Positions 28,101 through 43,100 of a stretch of DNA of 64,000 bases are shown piece after piece. Positions within the stretch are counted from its first letter, which is position 1. Each line of letters starts with the position of its first letter. The notes beneath the pieces were generated by a model. That model was given only the letters and a program-made list of their open reading frames with translations. It searched no databases and was not told the origin of the DNA. The DNA comes from Dryococelus australis (lineage: Eukaryota; Arthropoda; Insecta; Phasmatodea; Phasmatidae). The stretch is from assembly GCA_029891345.1 (NCBI GenBank), contig CM057003.1:12812709-12876708 (forward strand), written 5' to 3'. The position numbers and the translations under genes are program-made.

Positions 28101-31100
28101 GCACCATGCTGTCTACGACCACCAGACCCACGGCATGAGTAGCCCCCTTGCATGCCAGGTGCACGTGCCACGTGCCGGGCCGCCAGAGAGAGGCGTCATG
28201 GCGGGCACCTGCTACTTTTCGCTGGCATGTCGCAGCACCACGTAAGAGAGGGTGGCCCATGAAGTGCCAACACCCGCCACGATGTAAAAGAGCCCCAAGT
28301 AATGTAAACAACCTCCCTATCAATGGGCACAAATAAAGTAGACGTAATACAAATAAATGTTATCAAATATGATTTGATCACTAGATTGTGAAATAAGAAA
28401 GTATTGTTTGCAGGAGGAAATTTAACATAGATCCAAACCCTTACGCAAACTGGAAAATTGATGTTTGCATTTTCCCCAAAAATTCCACTAAATGCTCACG
28501 TATCGTAAGCATTTATTAAAGCTGAAATTTTATTGCAATTTGAATTAAAGTACAACACGTTTAACCTAACGTCCCTGAACTCCGTGAGCACTGTTAGGAA
28601 GTGTGAACGCTTAATCTAAGCCTACCAGCAGGCCTGTGAACATAACCTCAACAAAACCCTCCTCATTCCTCGCAATGCGACTGGGTGACATTGAGTAATT
28701 AACCCCTGTACTTTTCTTAACAGCATGAGGCGAGAGCTCGCTGTGAGCATGCTGTACCTGCCACCCAGGTAATTCACAACCTTCATAAAACCTTAAATTT
28801 AAAAATGTTGTCATTAGCGTAAGAAACACTGTCCTGTGAATTAACAAAAGTGTTAATTACCGTAAGGCATAGTTGTGTAGGTCAAGTACCTGACCAAAAC
28901 CCCTGTATATTTTCTTGTTGCGAAATATGTAAAGTAAAATCTTCACTAAAGTGAAACCCCCAGTAAAAGCGTAACAAGAACCCCGTAAGATAGACTGACA
29001 CCTAAATATAATAATCACCATAGTTGTGTAGGCCTAGAAATACTATTCTCATTTTTTCCTCCGAAGTAAAACCTCTATTTAGCGTGAGTTAAAGTGTGAA
29101 GGTGTAGCGTAATATTCCTTGTGTTAGGTCAGATCCCTTTGTATCATGAGTCACAGTGTTGTATAACCAGAGATGTCCAATCTCCTTACTATTGTATGCG
29201 TACCGCCGTCAATACAGCTCAAGTAATTTATCTACTCCGTTGAGGCAGATAATCCCACACATTACAAGCCACGAGAAAATTAATCTCGTCTCCCAGCAAG
29301 CGAAGCGACTCACATGCACAATCTAACGACGACTCGTTACGCAGGAATCCCAGTGTTTTAAATAATGTCGACTCACGCTACAGTACGTACCTGATAGGCC
29401 TAAGTTGTAGATGCTAAGAATTATGTAATTGTCAGTGAACCCGAACGTAATCTCGATAGGAGGAAAAGGAAAAATGTATCGCTTAGAAATAGAGAATTTT
29501 GAGGCAGAGAAACCTCCCAACCATGTAAAATTATAGTAATGATTATAACCTCTGAAAAGGGAAAGTGTAAAATCTTGTGAAATTTTGTAAGATTAAGGAA
29601 AGAGATAATCTTTCACCTATGTATGCCAGTGTTTGTTAATGAGAATGTGGACAGTGGGTGCCACATAACCTCCCACCAGGAGAAAGTGTAAATATTGTAC
29701 ATACAAACCTCCCATTGTATGACAAGTAATTTACAAGTGTACTACATAACCATACATAATTGTGAGAGCAGTCGCTCAACCTTATGTGCATGAAAAGAAA
29801 CTTTCATGCCAAGTGTAACTCTTTATGTCGCCAAGTAATTGACACTAATCATCAACAGCATTATGCAAACACTCACCTCGCGCATGCAGCTTGAGCTCAA
29901 AATTATGTAGCCACATAAGGAGGCACATGCCTGCCTGGTACATAACTTCCTGCCACGCACAAATTATTGAATTAATCCACTGGCACATATCCCTGTATCA
30001 CAATTCGTAAAGAATTTCCCGCTATATAAGGGAACCTTATATCAGATAGTAAGTTGTTTAACGAGCGTACCCCACGCTCTAGTACAGTAGTCTAATACAA
30101 ACCCTACCTTAAGAGTGTTTAATCCTGTAATGGACATGATAAATCATGTGTAAACTAGCTTTAATAGTGTTTAAAACCTGTGGTTATGTGAATCTCGAAC
30201 AAAGATGTTTTTGAAAACAGCAAATTGTTGAACAAGTTAAGTCTATTTCACACACTAATCAACCTCAAGATTTTCGTACAAATTGTACGCAATACTAATT
30301 CAGTACTAGTGTCATGTGTGTTTCTTCTATGCACTACAATCTGTTTTGTGTAGGAAAATCATCCGGAGCTACTATAGGATGTATAAGAAAATTCTTTTCT
30401 AAAAATTCACCTTTGTCATCGTATGGAACCAGGTTACTGTGCGACCATACTAACTGAATTAATAGACCAGTTAAATTCATCCTGCAGTGCCCACAGTAAA
30501 CAGCTCCCCGCTAACAATCTTATGCGAGTAGGATTGCATCCATTGGTTCCAAACTTTTATTTCTCAAGGACAAAAATAAATAAATATACTAAAAGTAAAA
30601 ATATTTTGTGCAAATTACATTGTATACCCCAAATGTTTTAAAGAATTTTTAAAATGTTTCTAGCTGATATGTAAACTGCCCTCGAACTAGGAAGGCCTCT
30701 GCTCGATGAACAATCGACTTGTTCCTGCAAACTTCCTTCCCAAAACTCTTTCTCCCTTGGTAAGAACCACGAACAAAGAAAAGAGACGGGACGTCTACAA
30801 CTGTGCTGGGAAGCAGATGGCACTGTGCGCTGAACGTTCGTTTCCTACGCAACCGAGAGAGGAGGAGAGCAAAGACGGGGGAAAAAAAAAGGTAGTTAAC
30901 CCGCAGAGATAAAAACCAGATGGTGCGTGACCTAGAGACTGGCCCGTCACACTCTATTCAAGGCAGCGATGGGTCTTCGTCGCTTCAAGAGGTGGTCAAT
31001 TGAGCATGCCAGCATGCTGCGCAGCGCAGATGCGCTCTCTACGGGCGACTTCGCCCCACCTACGAGCGACCTGAGCTCAGGGGCAAGTCATATCAGTGGC

Positions 31101-34100
31101 AAATTAAATATACGCATCAAGCAAGGAGATTCCACTAGCCTGGACAGTCGAACACATAATTGTAATTAAAGCACATAATTACAATTTGCACTGCCCGCCC
31201 GGAATCCTACATGTAAGTTCATCCCCTACGAATAAAATTATTATTATTGAAAATCCACAACCTTTCGGTGAGCCGTGAAAGCAGTTCCAGTCAACCTGAG
31301 AGATACCAGCATCCCTATCCCCTTGTGATGTTACATCCAGCCAGCCTCCGAGAGAGGTGTATAAAACTTCCGCCTCCAAGCGGGGAGATAAGAAATGTGC
31401 TGCGCTCCAGCACTCTGATAAACCTACCTCCGTGTTGGAAGGTTACGCTACCCCCCGTACCCAAAGAATCCCTGTTGCCGAGTTTTTCAAGTGTAAATAG
31501 AGGTCCAGCACCGTAGTCGAGCAGAGACGCCGGGCTCGCCGGCCGAAAAGGTTCGCGAGCTCAACCCAGTCTATGAAGACTCTCCTTCCTCTCCAGAGCC
31601 TGCAGCAGGGCTCAAACTCCAACCCGCTGCTTGGGAAGGCAGCATTCTCTCCAGCTGGCAGCTTGGGAAGGCCGTCAGCACTCCAACGCTTCAGCTGGCA
31701 CAAGGCTCGTCCACACCAGCTGACCGCCCAGGTCAACACTCTCTCTGTACTGTAATCCAACCACCTGTACCCACTTCCCTTTACTACAGTCAAATTACTT
31801 TGACTTCCGTGGTAGCGGGTCATTACGTGATTAGTGTTGACGCATGCCCTACCATGAGAGGTAGAGGAAGACCACTGACTGTCCTCTATGTGCCTGGTGG
31901 GACATGAGGGGGTTAAGAACGGTAGTGGGCAGCTTAATGGTAGGGCTGCATTGGGTTCGAGGGGAATCAAACTCCAGAGTGAGGAGAATGGACGTAGCTT
32001 CCTGGCCAGGGAGCTCTATTCTCCTCACTATTAAGGTCGCCAATATATGGGATGCCAGTTGTCCCAAAAATTGAAATGGCGATGGAATTATTTGATCATG
32101 GAGGTGGGAGTGTGTATTCTGGTCAGAGGAATCTTGGCAGTTTGGGTGTGTTGCTGTACTGGGACAAAATCTAGGGTAGGTGGTGACACACGAGGTTTGG
32201 TGTTCGCCCTGAATGGGAGTCAAACCCGTACAATCTTCCCAGATGCTAACTTCAGGGTGCAAAAGCTCGGGAATTCGGTTCCTTCTGCGTATTTAACCCG
32301 GATAACTTTGCCTGAGTGAAGTTTAACAATACTAGATGTCGTGGGAGATTAGCTAGTTACTGCGTCCACAGGGGTAGTACAAGCTACCTGTCGCGATTGC
32401 TCTACTTGTTCAATGTAATCACCGGTTGTGTACCCGGGCCAACCCTAGATTATGGTCTAGTGGGATGGCGTGGTTCAAGGGAATGAAGGGGGAGATAGGC
32501 CGAGGGATGGCGTCGTGGCTCTGCGACTGGGGTTCAACCTCTGTCGTAGAACTGATCTCTGGGTCAATTCTCTCAGTCTGTGCTAGAATGCGGCGTTCCT
32601 TGCGTCGCTGCCTACTTCGAATTCCCCCTCTCATTATAAATTTAGCCCACTGACAAACCCACAATATAAATACAGTTTCTATGGGGACTCTAGGTGACTA
32701 TAATCTAGAAAGTAAAGAACATGATTAACTAGTTTGACGAAATATTTATTATGTGTAAATCCTGGAGAGCCCTGGCTAAAAAAAAATACAATTGGCAAAA
32801 TTAATTAGCTGTCTGTCTTAGCACTCTTAGTAATTATCGGAACTACGAGAACGTAAAAATACAGGCGAAGGCGAGCCTGGAAAATATAATAAAATTTCAA
32901 AAAACTATCCTCTGGCAAAATCTACAGTATGGCTGTGCGCTTTCAAAGCGTGCTCAAACTATCAGAAATTAATCAGGGAGGTAAACTAAGACGTGCAGAC
33001 TTGTTACCGTGGAGTCACAGGAAGTTGACTGTGGTAAAGGATACCAGGGTCAAGGAGTAGGTTTAACTGACGTATGGAGTAGCTGTCTCTCGAGCTGTTG
33101 GAAGCTGCAGTTCTTCGCAGTCTGCAGAATGAAGGAGGCGCCGTGTTGCAGGTCGCGGAGAGGAGAGAGAGTCCTCGCAGACCGATGAGAGCCTTGTTCC
33201 CAGCTAAGGAGAGTATTAAGCTGACCGAGGAGGGATATCAGCAGTTCTTTAGGGTGCGGGGGATGTGGCGTAGCTTTCCAACATGGAAGTGTGTTATCGG
33301 GGGTGCAGGAGCGCCGCTTATTTCTTATCGCATCGCTAGGATGCGACGACAAATTAAAACCCCTGTCTCAGAGGCGGGCTGGTTGTGACGTCACAAAGCC
33401 ATGGGGTTGCTGCCATCTCTCGAGATTGTAGGAACTTCTACATTTTATTCAATTTGCAGTTTATATATTTTTCCCCTGAGCATGGGTGGCTTGTAGATGG
33501 GGCGGAAGTGCACTCTACGGATTACTTCGCCCCATCTACGAGCCACCAGTGCTCAGGGGAGAAATATATAAGCGGCAAATTGACTGAAAAGCATTGAGAT
33601 AGGAAAGCCCACAAGCCTGGGTAGTCGAATACATCATTGTAAATTACGTGGGTAATTACAATCCCCCTTGCCCGTCCAAATTTATGCATGCAGAAGGCAT
33701 CCCCCCAAAATAAATAAAGATTAGTGAATTTCTACTACTCGTCGCTTAGCCCTGGAAGAAGTGCCCGCAACGCTGAGAGATAGCAGACCCCCGTGGCCTT
33801 GTTACATCACGAACAGCCCGCCTTGAAGACAGGGGTTTTTATTTGTCGTCGCCTCAATGTGGGACCAAAAGAAATGAGTGGCGCTCCTGCATCACCGATA
33901 ACACACCCCCACGTGTAAGGGTGAACCACGTAATAAATATTATGTCAGATTTAATTGATTGTGTACAGTCCTTCCTAGATAGTTACCCCGTGTTCCTCAT
34001 AACTTGGTATTTTTGGTATTGTGTAATACTGCGTATTTCCACTGGTCTAAATGTACAATAGAAGGGGAGGTATTCAGAGTGGACAGCGACGCAGGGAACG

Positions 34101-37100
34101 TCGCACATTAGCACTGGAACTCCAATAAGTTTGACATCTGAGGATGAACCCCGCCCACCGTGCTACAACTTCATCCTGCAGCCTATCTCCCCCTTAGTAC
34201 CGCTAGAGATCGCCACCCCATTCGATCACCTCCTGGAAGCTCACTGGCCCAGATATCCAACTAGCAGTTACGAGGGCCAAGTTAAACAATTACACCAGGT
34301 AGCTAATAAGCTAATACTACTACAGTCGACACCTAAGGCTAGGCAGCCTCCCACGACTACTAGAATAATCAAGCTCAACTCGGGTAGATTGATCCGTGAT
34401 AGACACGTGGATGGCACAGAGTTCCCGAGGTTTTGTACAGTCAAGCTAGCACCTGGGATGGTTGTACAGATTCGACTCCCATCCCAGCCAGATAGCAACT
34501 CCCGAGCAGCAGCCCCTTCTCCTGACTTTGTCCCCTTGCAACAACCCACCTGTCCTACAAAGATCTCCTCTGCCAGAACGTGCATCCCCACCTCCACGAT
34601 CAATTAATCACCACCCCCATTCCATCCTCCTGGGACCGCTGGCATCCCGCATATTAGCAACCCTTATAGTGAGGAGAATAGAGCTCCCTGGGCGGGCAGC
34701 CACTTCCATTCGCCTCACTCTGGGGTTTGATTCCCCTCAAGTTCGAAGTAAACCTACTCTCAAATGGCCCAATATTGTTCACAACCCCCTCATGCCTCGC
34801 CGGTCTATTAAAACCAGTATTATTTGCAGTGGTAGGTCCATCTAGGCTCTGAGAGGGTCATCAATGTTCATTCCCTCTACCATCCAAGGTAGTAGCAGCA
34901 GTTAACACGTGTCAGCTCATAAAAATATATGCAAGATAGCGGCTGCAAAATTTTTAAAAGGTTGTTTTCAAAAGTGCTAATTTTATCTAGACCAAACTAC
35001 ATAATAACACAAGTGAAGTGACAAGGCAAGGGAGCAGAGAAAAATGGCACTACAATCACTACGGGTAGTGGCATGGAGCGTGCACACAGATTCGGCTGCC
35101 TGAGGGGTGGAGGGTTGGTGGAGGTCATTGGTAGTGGCTAGAGCTGGTGCCCTACGGGGATGGTAACAATTGTTACATGAAATGGCTTGGCCCATACAGT
35201 ACTTTTCAACCTTTCCCCCCCAAATTTTTCACAATTCCTCAAAAATCAGTCATTATAGGAATATGGTCACTTTAAATGGGGTTAATATAGAGGTTCTATT
35301 GAACGCAGAAAAATGTTATGTTCATGGATATTATACATAACCGGGCTCTACTGTATTAGGTACAATAAAATTATGATTAATATTTCTTACATTTTTTAAT
35401 CAATTTGACACATGATGCAATCTGCGCTTCTAGCAAGCACACACTAAGAAACGACTTTGACAAATTTTGGAATGCAACTATCCCCTTATGGGACCTCAAT
35501 CAAATAGTAATGGAGGCAGGACACAGGCATACAGGGTACTTTGGCACAGCCCAACTGATGCTACACACAAGAGTTCCTAGCTTTGACTGTTTGCTGAAAC
35601 TATTCCAAAAGACGTCACATCAACACACCTCTCAGAAGCGTGCACTATCCATCAAGCCAACGACACCCTCCAGAAAGGTCACACTAGTTACACAGTGCAC
35701 CGCTGGAGGGCAGCACGCATTCCAATGAAGCATCACAGTGTTCACGAGCGCGCGGAGTTCTGATATATGGCATCACCTCCACGACAAGTAGATAAGGGAT
35801 CCAGGCACCCATGTGTGACGTCAGAGCTTCCAACCCTCTAAAAGCGGGGATAGCTTCCCTCTTATCCTCCTGAGGACCTACAAGTAGGAGTTTTTAGTAT
35901 AAATAACATTAGGAAAATTCATTTCCCATTAATTCTCTAAAATAAGAGATTAAAAGCAGCAATCAAAATATACTTTAGTAATTTATTTTAAAATTTTGGT
36001 CATTGCAACTTAAGTAACTTATGTTTTGAACTTATCAAATAAAAAAAATTTTAATCTACAAGGTCGTGTATCACATTTCTCAGCATAATTCAACTTTGTT
36101 CATATTCAGAAAATTAAAAATTATTAATATGTATAGTTTTTAAATTCAGCACTCCATTATGTTGATGAGAGAAAAAGTGAAGCACTGCCAGTTCCTGGCT
36201 TATGAATGTCAGAATCATTGCTTTTAAAAGATTTTAAATACTGAAATGACAAGGTGAAGCTGAAGTGTGATGCCTGCAAAGATGGTAATTCAGCAACCCA
36301 CAATGCAAGTGGACCGCAGTAGGGCGGAAGTGACATTTATCTCTCTCTCTTCCTCACCCTTTCCTCTTCCCATAGATGATTCTCTCACAGCAGGGTAGCA
36401 TCTCCCTTCCTCCCTTTTTCTTCCTGGAGTGACAATCTTTCAGTTTAGTATTTATTTAAAATACGTACGACAACTGCTGACTAAAATGGCTGCAGTTGAG
36501 CCCCTCTTACTCCAACATTGCCACCCGACCGTCCTCTGGTTTAACGGTCGTGCATAAATGAAAATCATTGGGTCTCAATATCTGCTAAAAATATAATCAG
36601 TTCCAGCAGGTTCCGATACCATGTTTTCTGATACCGATACCAATGCCCTTCGCACTGAATTTTATAAAAAGTTTTACTGTTAATAATATATTAAAAAACA
36701 TTTTTCCTAGACTTGTTTAAATAATGAAAATAAAGTCTTAAAATATTGTATATAATTTATTGTAATCCAACATGAAATGCAAGCTGACGTAAAACTTTCA
36801 AACCCTCTGAAAATGAAAAAAATACGACACCAAATACAAGTAAAATTTTAAATGTTCCGCGTACACTATCAGCTAAGAGTGCATGGAGAAGTTATCGATC
36901 TGGCAATGTGATGGCAGTTGGTTTGGGGGGGAGGATTGCCTCTCCTCTCCACGTCACTACTTGAAAGCGACACCTTGCACACATGGCAAATGTCTGTCGA
37001 AGTAATTAATCATATTTTACTGCAAAGAAAAACTTGTAATTTTGAGACAGAAATAAGGCGATTATAATTGATTTCTTCACTGTCTTTAATAATTAATGAT

Positions 37101-40100
37101 TCAAAACCACATCCTTTGATTTTCCCTGTCATGAATTACACTGCACTCAGCTCGGTGCTTACTTACCCATTATTAGATGGCAAAAGGTGTCGAATAGGCA
37201 CTTACATATTATCAGTTTATTCAAAGACATGTATCTATTGAAACAAATCAATATAACTCCTCCGATTTCCCCGCAAGAAGTTACTGAAAATGTATCAGTA
37301 TCGACTTGACAGACATGTTGGGAAGACAAGACATCAGACAGTATGCCGCAGAGCAGTTATAAACGGTGGCGCGTGAGACATATTTCACATCCAGTTACTA
37401 GCTGTTTGCATAAATAACAAGCTTAAAAACAATAGTTGCAGGGAAACCTTAGGTGACGGGACCCAAAATATACTTGATTAGTGCAAAATGTTATAAACGA
37501 TAAAAGGTAATGCTAACATTATTTAAATAGGAATTTTGCCAGGACCACAAAAATTGTTGGTGGATGCTATTTATTTCTTTTTCTTTTGTAATGTACGGCA
37601 TACAGTAAAACCTCGTTAATTCAAAGTGCTCAGGTCCTAATTTTTCGACTTAGAATTACATGATTTCGGTAAAATATGTCCTGTCCTCCAGTGGCGCACT
37701 CTCATACTAGCGCGACCTTCACTGGAGGGAATGGTGACTCAATCAGACAATAAAATCATTGCCCGGGGGGCGTTGGCTTGATGACTTCTTGGGGGAACAG
37801 TGCAAGCTAGGATCACGATTCTGTAGTATCCACTGATGTGTGCCATGTGGTACCCCGTAGGCACGTGGCGAGCCTCTTCAGTACTGTTGTAAATTATTAA
37901 CCTACTCCGGTATGAATATTATGCTCAAAGATGGGGCCCAAGTCGGAAAGTAGAGTGCACATCCTAGATGCGGGAATGCGTCATGCGTCAAGTCTTGTTC
38001 CTTGCATATTGAACAAGAGGTGCACAATACAAAATGTCACAATCCATTTTTTTGCAACTTGGAGTGGAGTGGAGGGTGAAGAAATATGGGCAGCTCTTAA
38101 CACCAAGGTCTTGAGAACTGATGAGGGTGATGTGAGGTGAGTATGGAGCAGAGCTGGAACGCAAGGGTGGGGAAATGGGAGATCCCTGAAAAAAACCTGC
38201 TGACCTGCAGCATCACTTTGTATAATCCTCACGTGCAAAAATCCAGGGAGCAACCTCGCCCAGAATCAAACTCGGTTTACTTTGGTGGGAGGCAAGTAGT
38301 CTGACCACTATACCACCGCAGCCCCATGTGCAGTTAAATGTGCATCTCATACAAGATGGTATTCCTGGAAGTGGAGCACTTTCCACCAAGAATATGCCCC
38401 TACCTGCGTTGGTCAACTTACAAATTAGGATACAAGATGTGGCCCTAGCAATGACTATTTATGACATCATACACTGGCATGTTGTTACACAGCCAGTCTT
38501 GTTACCTGTGTGCGTGGAGACAACTGCAGTCCTCCTTTGCCAGCCACGAGCACCGTCAGCACAGTCTGCAGTGCCAGCGCGACGAAGGTGTTCACTCCAA
38601 ATATCAGCCCGTAGCTGTCCTCCCTGATGTTCTTGGCCACCTCCGCACTGCAACCCCACCATTACTTCATTTCTGTTACTTATTTACTTTTTATTATACA
38701 TGGCACAATTCAATTATTGATTCATTAATTTTTAAACATTTTTTCTAGAGTTGAAAAGTTAAAATTTTGATTAGAAACCTTCAGAAGTTTGATTTGATTG
38801 TAAGAGATTATTTGTACTGTTCTGAGAATAAGAAAAATTTCTAATTCTATTTATACTCTAAAATTTAAATGCTTTGCACACCCTGCTTCAAATACTGGCA
38901 TTCATCAGTACCGCATGCTACACTAGTTGGGATTTTTAAATTACATTAAAAGAGTTAGTTTTGTGAATCACTGAAGATGTTAACGTAATGTGTACGTTAA
39001 ATATGAACAAGCTGTGCTCTTCATCAGTCCTTTCCGTTACATAACACCTCAGTTACTTTTCCACTGGTAAAAATACCTCACAAATTTAGGACAGAAAGAA
39101 ATGCTTCTCAATGCATGTGCACAGAAATTTAACACCTTTACTCTGGACTATTTAAGTTTCTCTAAATTAAAGGCACTGCCTACCTCCTGGCAGCTGCAAA
39201 ATTTAAATAGGAAATTCCATGTTAAGGAAATTATGCCTCAGGGAAATTATTTTAAAGAAAGGGGTTTCTAACAAAATTTATTCTTCACAAATTTTTTAGG
39301 AGAAGTTCCTTACAGTGGATATGTTTCCGTAACATGAATTGTTATAATTTACGTTTTACAAAAAGTACAAACTGCCTATCTATGGTATGTTGAAAATATA
39401 CGATCACTGTTTACACTATGTATAAGTTGGTCACAGTGTCTTGTCAAAATTTAGTCTACTTATATGAAATACAGTATGCCTTGATACTAGCCCAGTATCG
39501 AAGGTGATGCCCAGCTACTGGGATGGACACGATAAAAAATAAAGATACCATGCCATAAACTAAAATAGCCTTTGTGGCCACTAAAAATCTGACATCTATA
39601 CACGGTTCCAACTGTAACCATTTTTCTTAAAATAAAATATATTTTTGGCTTGCGCAAAAATGTTTATTATTACTAAAATAGCAAAACTTATTATTTAAAG
39701 ATACAGACACCGTGTTTAAGTAACATATAATCTAATAATATCCTCACGTGCTAAGAATTTTTTTTGTTAACTATTTCAGATACATTTAAACTGATATACA
39801 AATGAAAATGTTTTATAAATTTCATTTAAGAAAAGCTCGTGCAAATTCCAAAAGAGCAACATGGAATGAATAAGATTGACGCCGTCGGGTAAGACACAAG
39901 ACGAACGATGACACAAATACTTACTGGTAATTTGGGTGCCAGCGGTGGTTCCCAATCACCACACTATTGAGACTCAGTGTTCTCAGGGATGCTGTGGGTT
40001 CTGTGTGTCTGTCTCAACCGAGCATACTTACAAACACGTTGGCAATACTAAACTTTTACTAAACATATTTAGCACTTGAAAAACACATGTGCCTAGGACA

Positions 40101-43100
40101 CTTGTCACCACAAATGAAATAGGATGAGTCACTGTGAGACTTGTTTTTATTGACACTGCACGTAAAAATCAATGTGCCATGAAATTAATGATACACTCGG
40201 TCGTGTCTAGCTAACCCCGCTTGGGTGCTCCCCAGCCTGGAATTAAAAATCAATGTGCCATGAAATTAATGATACACTCGGTCGTGTCTAGCTAACCCCG
40301 CTTGGGTGCTCCCCAGCCTGGAATTACTGTAGCACACGCCTACATGGATGATCTCTCCATGGTGTATGAAAACACAATCTTCACAAGGGAAGAGTCTCAA
40401 CAGCCGCTAGGGTGGACTGATGATTTTTCCCTGTAGATAGGACACTATGAATTACAAAATCAAATCCTGATGATACATTAACATGTGTGATTACTCAGCA
40501 TCACTAATGTAAACTCGTAGGGGTTCGCCCTCCAGCACGTGGGTAGTGTGGTGACGGCCTGTACACAGAGCCGGCTAGGACGGGAATAATTGGACCGTAC
40601 AAAAGTTACAAAATTGCATAAACCCTCAAAAGATAATGAAACAAGATGGGACCACGAGATAGGTATTCACAATAAACACACACGTGAGAAAAAAAGTTTA
40701 GATGGTTCGGATGCCGCTGGATGAAGTTCGTAGTGGACCACGCGGTGCAGGTGAAATTGCAATATTTCTGCGTGGAGACGGCAAATTAAATTCAGAAAAA
40801 ATATTATTCTTGCTGAGAAAATTATCCTCTTTACAATTTATGTGATTACAGGCTTGTAAAATGTCTGATGGCGGTAAAATCAAACATTAACATGACCGCA
40901 TGGTCAAGTACAAAAAGCATCACTTTAGTAAAATTACATGGAACCCTGACAAAAATTTAACATAGAACACTGAATAAAATATTGCACATACGATGTCACA
41001 TAAATAATCTCTCAAAACGCAACAATGGCCAGCCATGTGGTTATAAGTGATGTTACCATAAAATATTCAAACAAGAAAAATACCCTCAAATACATACATA
41101 AATTCAAAGCCCTAAAAATTGTGCATAGCAATAATGCAAAATTTACACTGAAATGCCACTAACATAGGTGGATGGCGCCTGATTCAAGTTGCACGCGTTG
41201 CATGACCTCTCAGACATCTTTCTTCTCCTCCTTGATTAAGTTAAAAATGCCACAAGGGCAAAACAAATTAGTAAAGCAAAGCGTAATGCTGGGAAAATGT
41301 CTGGCAAAACGTACACAAGCAAAGGTTGACAGGTAAACTAAATTGACTATTGGAATCTACATCAGTGAACAAAAGGTTGTAGTGTGTACATGACAGTGTC
41401 TTACCTCACTTGCTCTCCTCGACAAGACTGTCCAGAGACAAGCGTCGCACGGACCTACCATGGCCGCCTACGGGGTTCACTTAAGAGGAAGTGCTATGCA
41501 TGCCGAGTAAAATATTTTATTATAGAAAATAAAATGGTACGAATTAAATAAAATACTGTTTGACATTTTTATAATTTCCTTGTGAATTTTTCATATAATT
41601 TCAGTGTCTCTTTACGATGGCTTTCACGCCGGAGTATCAGTGTTCTTAATCTCGGTGCCGAAGGCACTTTGAATTTCACAACCAAACAATTTTAAAATAC
41701 CAACAAACACTTTAAAACATTTTAAGACATATTAAACCCTGTAAATACAAATATAAAACACATTTTACACTGAAAAATAATATTTATGTGAAAGTTTAAT
41801 ATTTTTGGCCTGTTTGCGCATGTGCAGGACACATGACACATGCATGGTGAGCGCCGTCATGGGCTCTAGTCCCACTGGCTGTTAGCCGGCATCAAGATGT
41901 ATAAGGCTAATATCAAAAATGATACACATGTGTGTGTAAACGTAATTATACAAATATAAGAATAATATAATAAATAATAAAAATTATACATATAAAAAAG
42001 GTGAATTTGTCACACACAATTATAACAAATTATTTATTGAGAACATAATTTGAAAGATTTATATGATTATACGAGGATAGTCCATAAAGTGCATGTAATT
42101 TATTATAACAGAGACATGACGCGTTGGCAACAATGGGCATTTTTGACTTCAGCTCATCAGTAGCACGCGTTGCTACTATAACAGTGGATATTGACATTGT
42201 TGGCTGACACGTGACTGCAGCTTGTACTGTTTACCCTAGTAAGAATGGATGTTCCTGCTCAACTGTATTATATTATTCACTGGCCCACCGAAGCTATGGC
42301 CAAATGCAGGACAGTACCACTGTCTGCTACTAGACAGCGCTGGCAGTGCATCTCACCATTGTTTTCCTTTCTTCTCCAAGCCGGCCGGTGACATCATGCC
42401 AGAGAAGCTATGCTTTTTCCACCCCCAGCTTGGTGCATCTCCTCATCCTCAAGATACCAGCCAATGAGCAATGAGGCAGCCACCCATTTTTGTATAAAAT
42501 GAGGCCTGAGGCACATCTCCAGGCCAATCTTCAGTCTCCCACTGCACACACAAGTACCAGGAACTGACCAGCTTACTACACAGCCAGACTTACTTTCTCC
42601 ACCGCACACTCTGAGTGCCAGAGAATTAACCAGTCTGATAGTCTCAGCCTTCGCACCAAGCCTTCCAGCTTACCTCCCGCTTCACCGCACTTTCAGTGCC
42701 AGAGAGACACCTTTCCTTGGTCTCTTACCAAGACCATTCCTTCAACGCCCTGCTTAGTCACTCAAACATCATGCCAGGAATCACACCTCGATTACGCCGA
42801 TACACACGGTGGCTCCTCAATATGTTAGGGAACCAGATTAAGTTCAAGCTGTATTTACGGTGCTTAATCTACCCGATACCTGGCTCAGGAGCAGGCCACC
42901 TCTACCCGTTGTTGCATAGGATAGTTTCTCCGACAGCTCCCATATACATAGGAGGTAATGTGGCATCACATATCCATTTCATATTACGTGAAATAAACAT
43001 TGTGTTTTACCAAATATTGAGTTCCATATTCCTGTAGACTTAGCACCTTTCCCAACAGACCACCTCCTTGATGGAAACGCAGGTAATCCTGAGTTTAAAC

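Noticed and set aside
26844-28332. Overlapping ORFs of 120-155 codons on both strands as a host gene
   Set aside because: No recognisable domain, no splice-consistent partner exons, and both strands equally open in a CpG-richer patch; probably decayed repeat.
38261-38325. A genuine tRNA gene on the minus strand
   Set aside because: Boxes A and B are present, but the acceptor stem does not pair, the middle has extra bases and the body is shared with another SINE copy.
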